Below are positions 1 to 7,388 of a DNA stretch of 14,750 bases, one piece after another. The position numbers were made by a program, and so were the translations under genes. Numbering within the stretch: the stretch's first letter is position 1; each line of letters begins with the position of its first letter. The DNA is from Bog-950 sp964620645 (GTDB taxonomy: Bacteria; Bacteroidota; Bacteroidia; Chitinophagales; LD1): contig CAZUHU010000091.1 of the NCBI GenBank assembly GCA_964620645.1, forward strand, positions 1-14,750. The letters run 5' to 3'. The notes below the pieces were generated by a model. The model was not told the DNA's origin. It did no database searches and was given only the letters and a program-made list of their open reading frames with translations.

Positions 1-1725
1 ATTGCCAAGGGTCAAATTGTGCGCGAGATTGATGCGCTGGGCGGCTATTCGGGTATTGTAAGCGATAAAAGCATGGTGCAGTTCCGCATGCTTAACCGAA
101 GCAAGGGACCGGCCATGTGGAGTCCCCGCACCCAAAACGACCGTATGCTTTTTGCCGCCGAATGGCGCAAAATGCTCGAGAATACACCAAATGTGGACTT
201 TTGGCAGGAGATGGTAGGCGGTTTGGTGGTTAAAGACGGCCGTGTAAAGGGTGTTGTAACCAGCATGGGCATCGAAATACCGGCCAAGGCGGTGGTGCTT
301 ACCAACGGTACCTTCCTGAACGGCCTAATACACATAGGGGAGAAGCATTTCGGTGGCGGAAGGGCTGGAGAAAAAGCTGCGCATGGCATAACCGAGCAGC
401 TTATAGGCTTAGGCTTTGAAGCAGGCAGAATGAAGACCGGAACGCCCCCTCGTATTGACGGCCGTAGTCTGGATTACACCAAAATGGAGCGCCAGGAAGG
501 GGATGAACAGGTTGGTGGTTTTAGCTTTAAACCCAGTTTACATCCCTTTACCCAGGGAGACAAGAAGCAACTATGCTGCTGGATTACCTATACCAGCCAA
601 AAGGTACATGATATACTACGCACCGGCTTTGATAAAAGCCCCATGTTTAGCGGTAGAATAAAAGGCCTTGGGCCACGTTATTGTCCCTCGGTGGAAGATA
701 AAATAGACCGTTTTTCGGATAAGGACAGGCACCAATTGTTTGTTGAGCCCGAGGGTTGGGACACAGTAGAGATATACGTAAACGGCTTTTCTACCAGCTT
801 GCCCGAGGATGTGCAATACAAGGCGCTTAAGGAAGTAGTGGGCTTCGAAAACATGAAGATGTTTAGGCCCGGCTACGCCATAGAATACGACTATTTCCCC
901 CCTACGCAGCTAAACCACACCCTGGAAACCAAACTGGTAAAGAATCTGTTCTTTGCCGGCCAAATAAACGGCACTACAGGCTATGAAGAAGCCGCTTGCC
1001 AGGGTTTAATGGCCGGTATAAATGCCCACAAAGCAGGTAAGGAGGAAGAACCGGTTATTCTTTCGCGTTCGGATGCCTATATAGGCGTGCTTATTGACGA
1101 CCTGATAACCAAAGGCACGGAAGAGCCCTATAGGATGTTTACCAGCAGGGCTGAATACCGCATTCTGCTACGGCAGGATAATGCTGATTTAAGGCTTACA
1201 GAGCTGGGATATAAGCTCGGTTTAGCAGGAGAGGACAGATACCAGCGAATGCTGGATAAAAAGACTGCTATTAAGGCCATAAGGGAGTTTTTTACCACCT
1301 ATAGTGCCGACCCTGCTGAGCTAAACGCACCACTGGAGGGTGCAGGAACCGCTGGCCTAAGCCAAAAAACAAAGTTGGACAGGATAATTACCCGCCCGCA
1401 GGTAGATGTTGCCCTGTTAAGAAGCAGCCTGAAGGAGGTTGATTCCTATATGAGCAGGTTTGAACCCGAGTTTATTGAGAGCGCGGAGATAGAAATGAAA
1501 TACGAGAGCTATATTGGTAAAGAAGTAGAGCTGGTACAGAAGATGAACCGGCTGGAGGATATAAAACTGAGCGCAGAATTTGATTACCATCAGCTAAAAT
1601 CGCTCTCCATGGAGGCGAGAATGAAGCTATCTAAGATAAAACCTACTTCCCTGGGCCAGGCAAGCAGAATCAGCGGGGTTTCCCCGGCTGATGTCTCTGT
1701 GCTTTTGGTTCATATGGGCAGATAA
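1..1725 (+). CDS. mnmG: tRNA uridine-5-carboxymethylaminomethyl modification enzyme MnmG (GidA), 5'-truncated by the window edge
   Basis: FAD-binding subunit of the MnmE-MnmG complex, which installs the (carboxymethyl)aminomethyl group at C5 of wobble U34 in tRNAs reading NNA/NNG codons. The frame is open from base 1 (I-A-K-G-Q-I-V-R-E-I-D-A-L-G-G), matching the segment around residue 54 of E. coli MnmG as I recall it. About 50 N-terminal residues, including the Rossmann GxGxxG motif, therefore lie outside the window, and the GTG at 19 is internal. Visible family signatures are NGTFLNG, KTGTPPRID, GPRYCPSVEDK (its Cys, local residue 228, corresponds to the conserved Cys near 277 in E. coli), FFAGQINGTTGYEEAACQG, MFTSRAEYR and the C-terminal QASRISGVSPADVSVLLVH. 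With the missing end restored the length would be about 625 residues, normal for the family. A lipoprotein gene follows after 5 bases, so the two are probably co-transcribed. Confidence 0.97.
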   Translation: MAKGQIVREIDALGGYSGIVSDKSMVQFRMLNRSKGPAMWSPRTQNDRMLFAAEWRKMLENTPNVDFWQEMVGGLVVKDGRVKGVVTSMGIEIPAKAVVLTNGTFLNGLIHIGEKHFGGGRAGEKAAHGITEQLIGLGFEAGRMKTGTPPRIDGRSLDYTKMERQEGDEQVGGFSFKPSLHPFTQGDKKQLCCWITYTSQKVHDILRTGFDKSPMFSGRIKGLGPRYCPSVEDKIDRFSDKDRHQLFVEPEGWDTVEIYVNGFSTSLPEDVQYKALKEVVGFENMKMFRPGYAIEYDYFPPTQLNHTLETKLVKNLFFAGQINGTTGYEEAACQGLMAGINAHKAGKEEEPVILSRSDAYIGVLIDDLITKGTEEPYRMFTSRAEYRILLRQDNADLRLTELGYKLGLAGEDRYQRMLDKKTAIKAIREFFTTYSADPAELNAPLEGAGTAGLSQKTKLDRIITRPQVDVALLRSSLKEVDSYMSRFEPEFIESAEIEMKYESYIGKEVELVQKMNRLEDIKLSAEFDYHQLKSLSMEARMKLSKIKPTSLGQASRISGVSPADVSVLLVHMGR

Positions 1726-1730
1726 ACCCC

Positions 1731-3419
1731 TTGGCATTGTTACTAAGCAATTGGCAAAAGAAGCTTATACCATCACTAAAGTTGGCCGCTATCGTATTGG
1801 TAGCACTACTGCAATACCGGTGCGCTACTGAAAGTGCGCCTACAGGTGGTAAAGAAGATGTTGATCCGCCAAAAATTAAGGCAATTACTCCGGCAGATCA
1901 GAGCATACATTTCAACGCCAGGCAGGTTGAGGTTAATTTTGATGAGTACATACAGAACACAGGCTTCCCTCATGTGCTCATCTCTCCGGATTTAAACCCT
2001 AAACCGGTTTATCAGGTGCATGGCAAAAAGCTAATCATCAAGTTTAAGTCAGAATTACAACCCAACACTACTTATACCCTCAACTTTGGCGATGATATTA
2101 AGGACGTAAATCAGGGTAACGTGCTCCCTAATTTCAGCTACGTATTCTCTACCGGCGATTACATCGACTCTCAAAAAGTAAGTGGTAAAATATTTATAGC
2201 AAAAGACGACGCACCGGCCGAAGACTACCTTGTATTACTATATCCCGAAGATTCAGCATCCGCATTTACAAGAAGCCGGCCGGCATACTTTGCAAAAACA
2301 AAAAAGGATGGATCCTTTGAATTGAAAAATATTAAAGCTGCGCGGTACAATGCCTACGCATTAAAGGACCAGAACTTTAATTACTATTACGATATGGGCG
2401 GAGAGAATATCGGATTTCTGGATTCCCTTCTTGATTTAACAGATACGCTTCCTAAACAAATTGACTTCCGCACTTTCAATGAAGGCGGTAAACGTAAACT
2501 GAAACTTCAAAATGTTAAAAACCCGGAAGCGGGCAAGCTGGTAGTTGCGTACTCCGGCCCCTTTGAAAACCTGAAAATGGATTCAAAGCTGTTTGAAAAC
2601 GGGTATTTTGCTTGGTTTTATGACACGAAAGACACTGCAATAATTTGGTATTCAAATAATTACATCAAAAAAGACACCATTTACATGGTGGCAAATGACA
2701 CGCTGCAAGATACCGTGAGAATGGAATTGAAATTTATTAACCCTGACACGATAGCCGTAAATCCGAAGTATTCATTGAAAATTGAAAATCAGTCCGTTAT
2801 AAGCAAAACTGACAGCAGTATTAAAACAAATTTCAATATACAAGAGCTTTATGGCTTGCTCAAAATCTCGTTTACAAGGCCAATACTCGAAATAAATAAA
2901 TCTAAACGCCTTCAAATTACGGCCGATTCAACCCGCAAAACCACTTTTGCTGATTTTGACCTAGATGAAAAGACCCACCAGCGCATAAAGTTCAATTTTG
3001 ATCGGGCCGAGAAAACTGACTACACCGTACTGATACCGGATTCCACCTTCAAAGATGTTTTTGGTTTGTGGAACAAGCCACTGACCTGGAAATTCAAAAC
3101 CAACGAAAAGAGCAACTATGGAAACATCCACCTAAACATTAAATCAGAACACCCCACCACCAATTACATAATAAATTTAATTAATTCGAATGGTGAAATC
3201 GTGCGCACTTACTTCTTTACCGGCAGCGAACAACGCATCGACATTCCCACTATGCTCTCGGGCAATTACAAAATCAGCGTAACGGAAGACTTAAACCACA
3301 ACGGCCTTTGGGATACCGGTAATTTGCTCAAAAGGCGCCAGCCTGAACGTGTAATCAACTTCAAGGACAACTACAGCCTCAAGGGCGGATGGGACCTTGA
3401 AATAGAGGTTAAATTATAA
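1731..3419 (+). CDS. Ig-like (SbsA-type) domain lipoprotein of the Bacteroidota envelope
   Basis: Predicted exported lipoprotein of unknown specific function. The N-terminus (residues 1-31) has a positive stretch (QKK), a hydrophobic core (about 16-27) and a Cys at 31. The residues before that Cys (Q-Y-R) do not form a canonical lipobox. After it comes S-A-P-T-G-G-K-E and then D-P-P-K, the usual opening of this Bacteroidota family. Residues about 45-145 look like an SbsA/Big_5 Ig-like domain (VEVNFDEYIQ, PNTTYTLNFGDDIKD), and about 150-225 like a carboxypeptidase-regulatory or prealbumin-like beta domain (VSGKIF, DGSFELKNIKAARY). The C-terminus has the family's D-L-N-H-N-G-L-W-D-TG segment near 520-529. 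No ATG lies between the preceding in-frame stop (1689-1691) and the signal peptide, so the start is TTG at 1731 or TTG at 1737. It begins 5 bases after mnmG and is probably translationally coupled to it. Confidence is high for the family, low for any role. Confidence 0.85.
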   Translation: MALLLSNWQKKLIPSLKLAAIVLVALLQYRCATESAPTGGKEDVDPPKIKAITPADQSIHFNARQVEVNFDEYIQNTGFPHVLISPDLNPKPVYQVHGKKLIIKFKSELQPNTTYTLNFGDDIKDVNQGNVLPNFSYVFSTGDYIDSQKVSGKIFIAKDDAPAEDYLVLLYPEDSASAFTRSRPAYFAKTKKDGSFELKNIKAARYNAYALKDQNFNYYYDMGGENIGFLDSLLDLTDTLPKQIDFRTFNEGGKRKLKLQNVKNPEAGKLVVAYSGPFENLKMDSKLFENGYFAWFYDTKDTAIIWYSNNYIKKDTIYMVANDTLQDTVRMELKFINPDTIAVNPKYSLKIENQSVISKTDSSIKTNFNIQELYGLLKISFTRPILEINKSKRLQITADSTRKTTFADFDLDEKTHQRIKFNFDRAEKTDYTVLIPDSTFKDVFGLWNKPLTWKFKTNEKSNYGNIHLNIKSEHPTTNYIINLINSNGEIVRTYFFTGSEQRIDIPTMLSGNYKISVTEDLNHNGLWDTGNLLKRRQPERVINFKDNYSLKGGWDLEIEVKL

Positions 3420-3467
3420 TTACAGTTATCCTCTTTAGCTGTCGCACTAAAATCCCGCTCATCGCAG

Positions 3468-3475
3468 TATCTTCG
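3468..3475 (+). promoter_or_regulatory. Promoter -7-like element before hflX
   Basis: TATCTTCG matches the Bacteroidota -7 consensus TAnnTTTG at all but one fixed base. No TTG lies at the expected -33 spacing. It ends 8 bases before the ATG at 3484, so a transcript from here would be almost leaderless for that ATG but would have a leader of about 40 bases for the alternative ATG at 3523. Confidence 0.4.
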
Positions 3476-3483
3476 CGCCTCTT

Positions 3484-4725
3484 ATGGGTTTACACAAGGA
3501 TATTAAATTTCAGGTTGACCATATGAACGTAAAGCAGGAAACTGCTGTGCTAATTGCGGTAGTGGGTAAGGAACAAAGCGATGAGCAAACCAACGAATAC
3601 CTGGATGAGCTGGAGTTTCTGGCTACCACAGCGGGTATTGTTACTTCCAAACGCTTTACGCAACGCTTACCGCACCCCGACCATAAAAGCTACGTTGGCA
3701 AAGGCAAACTGCACGAGATAAAAACATACTGCGAAGAGAAGGGTATTGACCTTGTTTTGATAGACGATGAAATATCGCCCTCGCAACAGCGGAACATTGA
3801 AAAAGAGTTGCAGAAAAAAGTGCTGGACCGCAGTATGCTTATACTGGATATTTTTGCGCAACGGGCAAGAACGGTGCAAGCGCGCACGCAAGTAGAACTT
3901 GCCCAACTGCAATACATGCTACCGCGCTTAAAAGGTATGTGGACACACCTTGAACGCCAGCGCGGCGGCACAGGTACCCGCGGTGGAGCAGGGGAGAAGG
4001 AGATTGAAACTGACCGCCGGATGGCAGAAAAGAAAATCTCTGTACTTAAAGAAAAGCTGAAGGAAATAGACAAGCAAAACATGGTGCGCCGCAAACACCG
4101 CGGAGAGATGATACAGGTGGCCCTGGTAGGTTACACCAACGTGGGCAAAAGCACCTTGATGAATTTGCTGGCTAAGGAGAACGTGTTTGCCGAGAACAAA
4201 CTTTTTGCAACACTGGATACCACCGTCCGCAAGGTTACCTTCAACGCTATTCCGTTTCTATTAAGCGATACCGTAGGTTTTATACGCAAGCTACCGCACC
4301 ACTTAATAGAAAGCTTCAAATCCACCCTGGACGAAGCCGTTGAGGCAGATATATTATTACATGTGGTAGATATATCGCACCCTGCGTTTGAAGACCAAAT
4401 GAAGGTAGTAAATGAAATACTGGCGCAATTAAAATGTGCTGATAAACCAACTATTGTTGTCTTCAACAAAATGGATTTATACGAACAAAAACAGTTCGAT
4501 GAATTTCTACCGCAAGAGGTTAAGTATGGTTTGTTGAAAGAGCTGCAGGATAGCTGGATGGCGCGCACACACGATAACTGCATTTTTATTTCAGCAGCAC
4601 ATAACCGCAACACGGCTGAACTTCGTAACCTCCTATTCGGTAAGGTTAAAAAGTTATACCTAGATCGCTATCCCTATAAGGCAGGTTACTGGCACGATTA
4701 CAATGATCTACCAACAGAAGAATAG
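3484..4725 (+). CDS. hflX: GTPase HflX, ribosome-associated
   Basis: Cytoplasmic GTPase of the TRAFAC/OBG-HflX group. In characterised bacteria it binds the 50S subunit and splits stalled or stress-inactivated 70S ribosomes. The N-terminal HflX domain shows the glycine-rich SYVGKGKLHEI segment, then RTQVELAQLQYMLPRLKGMW and the Arg/Gly-rich ERQRGGTGTRGGAGEKEIE, diagnostic of the family. The G domain is complete: G1 GYTNVGKST (216-224), DTT in switch I, G3 DTVG (262-265), G4 NKMD (328-331) and G5 SAA (370-372). The 413 residues are typical for Bacteroidota. The start is either ATG 3484 or ATG 3523 (M-N-V-K-Q-E-T-A-V-L). The second is closer to where family members begin, and the first would be nearly leaderless if the site at 3468 is used. 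The gene ends 6 bases from the convergent bestrophin stop. Confidence 0.96.
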   Translation: MGLHKDIKFQVDHMNVKQETAVLIAVVGKEQSDEQTNEYLDELEFLATTAGIVTSKRFTQRLPHPDHKSYVGKGKLHEIKTYCEEKGIDLVLIDDEISPSQQRNIEKELQKKVLDRSMLILDIFAQRARTVQARTQVELAQLQYMLPRLKGMWTHLERQRGGTGTRGGAGEKEIETDRRMAEKKISVLKEKLKEIDKQNMVRRKHRGEMIQVALVGYTNVGKSTLMNLLAKENVFAENKLFATLDTTVRKVTFNAIPFLLSDTVGFIRKLPHHLIESFKSTLDEAVEADILLHVVDISHPAFEDQMKVVNEILAQLKCADKPTIVVFNKMDLYEQKQFDEFLPQEVKYGLLKELQDSWMARTHDNCIFISAAHNRNTAELRNLLFGKVKKLYLDRYPYKAGYWHDYNDLPTEE

Positions 4726-4731
4726 ATTTTC

Positions 4732-5385
4732 TTAGTGAGTTTTCAGCGGTAAATCCAGAATCTCGTAAACAGATTTGCGGATATTACGACTCATAGCATC
4801 CATAGGTAAATCGTTTTCATCCTTGCCAAAAGGCTCTTCGATTTCTTCAGCTATAAGCTCAAGGCTGGTTAGCACGTAAAATATAAAAGCTACCACCGGC
4901 ACGCAGTAATACCCTAATGAAAAAACCATGGTAAGCGGAAGTGTCATCACGTAGAAGAAGATGAACTTCTTNNNNNNNNNNNNNNNNNNNNNNNNNNNNN
5001 NNNNNNNNNNNNNNNNNNNNNNNNNNNNNNNNNNNNNNNNNNNNNNNNNNNNNNNNNNNNNNNNNNNNNNNACTTTCAACGCCAAATTGCGGCTGTTATT
5101 CATAAGGGCGCCCCACAGTTTCCGACCCTCCCACCAACGCTCATAAGCGCTATTGGTTCTGAATACCAATAACATGGAAATCACAAAGGAGAGCATACTA
5201 TGCATCTGCGATAAATTCTTTAACCGGCTATCGCCATCCATCTTTAAAAAGCCGGTTTCCACCCAACAAATTGCAGCAGAGTAAACACTTATAGCCACAA
5301 TCATAGGCAAAAGCTCCCTGAAAGTATCCGACTTATGAAAACGAAAGATAAAGGTGAACCAGTCCTTCGGGTTATAGCTTATCAT
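4732..5385 (-). CDS. Bestrophin-family (RFP-TM) anion channel-like membrane protein, interrupted by assembly gap
   Basis: Inner-membrane protein of the bestrophin/YneE family (Pfam PF01062-like). Family members form pentameric ion channels; eukaryotic ones conduct chloride and a characterised Klebsiella homologue is cation-selective. The transported ion here is unknown. The N-terminal part begins M-I-S-Y-N-P-K-D-W-F-T, has two hydrophobic segments (about 26-44 and 62-77) and the conserved F-R-T-N-S-A-Y-E-R-W-W-E-G-R-K-L-W-G. The C-terminal part has a transmembrane pair (FIFFYVMTLPLTMVFSLGYY) and the conserved LIAEEIEEPFGKDENDLPMD. The 100 N fall between NLALK and KKFIFFYV, where homologues have roughly 115 residues, including the conserved T-P-I-P-F neck motif. 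The apparent 217 residues are therefore not the true length, which should be about 290-300. Both sides lie in one frame across the N run, consistent with an intact gene but not proof. Confidence 0.88.
   Translation of the reverse strand: MISYNPKDWFTFIFRFHKSDTFRELLPMIVAISVYSAAICWVETGFLKMDGDSRLKNLSQMHSMLSFVISMLLVFRTNSAYERWWEGRKLWGALMNNSRNLALKXXXXXXXXXXXXXXXXXXXXXXXXXXXXXXXXXXKKFIFFYVMTLPLTMVFSLGYYCVPVVAFIFYVLTSLELIAEEIEEPFGKDENDLPMDAMSRNIRKSVYEILDLPLKTH
4972..5071. other. Assembly gap of exactly 100 N
   Basis: The run of N is exactly 100 bases, the conventional placeholder for a gap of unknown size. It lies inside the bestrophin gene. Comparison with remembered family lengths suggests about 340-350 bases are really missing. 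Confidence 0.97.
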
Positions 5386-5448
5386 AGCAGTATTTGACGC
5401 TAATTAAATATTTTTCAGACTGCTGTTTCCCCCTCAATAGAGAAATTG

Positions 5449-5479
5449 TTGGTTTTTAGTCAAAAGTACGCTATATTCG
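5449..5479 (+). promoter_or_regulatory. Promoter of the rimP-nusA-infB operon
   Basis: TTG at 5449-5451, a 20-base spacer and TATATTCG at 5472-5479 fit the Bacteroidota consensus TTG-N19-21-TAnnTTTG, with one mismatch in the -7 box. Transcription would start around 5483-5486, leaving a leader of about 50 bases before rimP that contains the hairpin at 5499-5520. The site lies between the divergent bestrophin and rimP genes. Confidence 0.6.
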
Positions 5480-5498
5480 CATCGCATTCATGATTGGT

Positions 5499-5528
5499 AG
5501 AGGGGACGAGAGTCCCCTCTCTCTTTTT
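5499..5528 (+). promoter_or_regulatory. Leader hairpin plus T-run before rimP: candidate transcription attenuator
   Basis: AGAGGGGAC (5499-5507) and GTCCCCTCT (5512-5520) form a perfect 9-bp stem closed by GAGA, a GNRA tetraloop. CTC and a five-T run (5524-5528) follow, so it has the form of an intrinsic terminator placed in the 5' leader. The rimP start codon is at 5535, 14 bases after the stem. An in-frame ATG at 5490 precedes the hairpin, so a ribosome starting there would open it. Attenuators before rimP have been proposed in other bacteria (a 'rimP leader' family, from memory). Regulation here is inferred. Confidence 0.6.
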
Positions 5529-5534
5529 ACACGT

Positions 5535-6029
5535 ATGAACTTTGACATTGTAAAATCGAAAATTGAAGAGTGGGTAACACCACTTATGGAAGAAAAAAAT
5601 TTCTTCCTGGTTGATGTGCGTTCTTCATTCGGAAGAAAGATCGAAGTATACATTGACAGCGATGAAGGAGTGCATATTGATGACTGCGCAATGGTATCAC
5701 GCTTTATTGAGAAACACCTTGATGGCAGCGGCATTGTGCCCGACAATTATATTCTTGAAGTTTCATCACCGGGCATGAGCAATCCGCTGAAGGTGCCACG
5801 CCAATACAAAAAAAGAATCGGCAGATTGCTGGAAGTGGTTAAAACCACCGGCGACAAAATAGAGGCCGAGTTGGTAGCAGCCGATGACAACCAGATTGTA
5901 CTGCGCGAAGTGGTGCACGAAGTGAAAAAGAAGAAGAAAACCGGTATGGAGGAAAAGAAGGAACCGCCAAAAGAGTGGACCATCCCCTACACCGATATTA
6001 AAAAGGCCCTATTGGTATTTAACTTCTAA
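5535..6029 (+). CDS. rimP: Ribosome maturation factor RimP
   Basis: Small cytoplasmic protein that binds the free 30S subunit and assists its maturation. It has 164 residues, normal for the family. The sequence opens M-N-F-D-I-V-K-S-K-I-E-E-W-V-T-P-L and has FFLVDVRSS and KIEVYIDSDEGVHIDDC in the N-terminal alpha/beta domain, the conserved LEVSSPGMSNPL (74-85), and an SH3-like C-terminal domain. The C-terminal domain contains a Lys-rich loop (131-147) as in other Bacteroidota RimPs. The start at 5535 is preferred over the in-frame ATG at 5490: the 15 extra residues would be encoded by the leader hairpin and resemble no RimP N-terminus. It is the first gene of the rimP-nusA-infB operon; nusA begins 52 bases after its stop. 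Confidence 0.95.
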   Translation: MNFDIVKSKIEEWVTPLMEEKNFFLVDVRSSFGRKIEVYIDSDEGVHIDDCAMVSRFIEKHLDGSGIVPDNYILEVSSPGMSNPLKVPRQYKKRIGRLLEVVKTTGDKIEAELVAADDNQIVLREVVHEVKKKKKTGMEEKKEPPKEWTIPYTDIKKALLVFNF

Positions 6030-6081
6030 ATCAGATTTCAGAATAAAAAACATACATCTTCAAAAACGTAAATTTTAAACT

Positions 6082-7338
6082 ATGAACAGCTTAGAACTTA
6101 TCGACTCCTTTAGCGAGTTCAAGCAAATGAAGAACATCGACCGGCCAACCATGATGAAAGTGTTGGAAGATGTTTTCAGAACCCTGTTGCGCAAAAAATA
6201 CGGCGATACCGACAACTTCGATATCGTTGTAAATACCGATAAAGGTGACCTTGAGATATGGCATAAACGGGAGATAGTAGAAGATGGTGCAGTAGAAAAC
6301 CCTGTAACCCAAATCTCTATTTCTGAAGCCCGCAACATATCTGATGACTTTGAAGTAGGTGAAGAAACCTATGAGCAAATTCAATTGGAAAGCTTTGACC
6401 GCCGCGCAATTTTAGCAGCGCGTCAAACCCTGGCTTCGCGCGTAGGTGATTTGGAGAAAGATGAGGTTTACAAAAAATACAAGGACCGCGTTGGTGAAAT
6501 AGTTTCTGCTGAAGTTTACCAGGTATGGAAAAAAGAAATTCTGTTACTGGATGAGGAAGGCAACGAATTGTTGCTGCCAAAATCGGAGCAGATAAAAACA
6601 GACTTCTTTAAGAAAGGTGAAGCCGTAAGAGCGGTTATCAGAAAAGTTGAGATAAAGAACGGTACGCCATACATCATCCTGTCAAGAACAGATAACGCCT
6701 TTTTGGCTAAGTTGATGGAGGCCGAAGTGCCTGAAATTTTTGATGGCCTTATCGTAATCAAGAACATCGTTCGCGAACCGGGAGAAAAGGCGAAAGTGGT
6801 TGTAGAAAGTTATGACGACCGCATTGACCCAGTTGGAGCATGCGTAGGCGTTAAAGGCTCGCGTATCCACGGTATTGTTCGCGAATTGAAAAACGAGAAT
6901 ATCGACATCATCAACCATACCAACAACCTTTCGCTGATGGTTCAGCGTGCACTTGCTCCTGCCAAAATCAACTCCATTGATATTAACCAGGAGAAAAAGC
7001 GCATATCGGTTTACCTTGATCCGGACCAGGTGTCATTGGCCATTGGTAAGCGCGGTGTAAATATTAAGCTTGCCAGCCGCCTGGTTAACTTCGAAATTGA
7101 TGTTTACGGTGAAACAGGAGAGGAAGGTAACGACGAGGAATACGATATCGACATCGATGAGTTTTCAGATGAAATTGAAGGCTGGATGATTGATGAGTTG
7201 AAGAAGATTGGTTGCGATACTGCGAAAAGCGTCTTGTCATTAAGTGACGAGGAACTGGTTCGCCGTACCGATTTGGAAGAAGAAAGCATAAAAGACATTC
7301 GCAAAATTCTGGAAGCAGAATTTGAGAATGAAGGCTAA
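6082..7338 (+). CDS. nusA: Transcription termination/antitermination factor NusA
   Basis: RNA polymerase- and RNA-binding factor that modulates pausing, intrinsic termination and antitermination. Domains in order: N-terminal RNAP-binding domain (about 1-125); S1 domain (137-203, VGEIVSAEVYQVWKKEI through YIILSRT); two KH domains with GVKG (256-259) in KH1 and GKRG (322-325, AIGKRGVNIKLAS) in KH2; then an acidic stretch (about 343-363) and one short C-terminal helical domain (GWMIDELKKIGCDTAKSVLSL). The signature DPVGACVGVKGSRI is intact. The 418 residues fit the Bacteroidota form, shorter than the E. coli protein with its two acidic repeats. The ATG at 6082 is preceded by an A/T-rich leader without a clear Shine-Dalgarno. 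The stop overlaps an ATG (TAATG) that opens an 18-codon frame described in the findings. Confidence 0.97.
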   Translation: MNSLELIDSFSEFKQMKNIDRPTMMKVLEDVFRTLLRKKYGDTDNFDIVVNTDKGDLEIWHKREIVEDGAVENPVTQISISEARNISDDFEVGEETYEQIQLESFDRRAILAARQTLASRVGDLEKDEVYKKYKDRVGEIVSAEVYQVWKKEILLLDEEGNELLLPKSEQIKTDFFKKGEAVRAVIRKVEIKNGTPYIILSRTDNAFLAKLMEAEVPEIFDGLIVIKNIVREPGEKAKVVVESYDDRIDPVGACVGVKGSRIHGIVRELKNENIDIINHTNNLSLMVQRALAPAKINSIDINQEKKRISVYLDPDQVSLAIGKRGVNIKLASRLVNFEIDVYGETGEEGNDEEYDIDIDEFSDEIEGWMIDELKKIGCDTAKSVLSLSDEELVRRTDLEEESIKDIRKILEAEFENEG

Positions 7339-7388
7339 TGTTTAGCAGAATACCGTTAAGCATGAAACCGACAAAATATACAATTAGG

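Noticed and set aside
4961..5146. Plus-strand frame across the N run
   Set aside because: Its length comes mostly from placeholder N codons, and the opposite strand is a clear bestrophin.
5386..5424. Inverted pair AGCAGT/ACTGCT upstream of the bestrophin gene
   Set aside because: Only 6 bp with a 27-base A/T-rich spacer, which is expected by chance.
6030..6081. Possible internal promoter before nusA (TAAATTTT near the ATG)
   Set aside because: A/T-rich sequence produces such matches often. The last base of the consensus is wrong and no TTG is at the -33 position.
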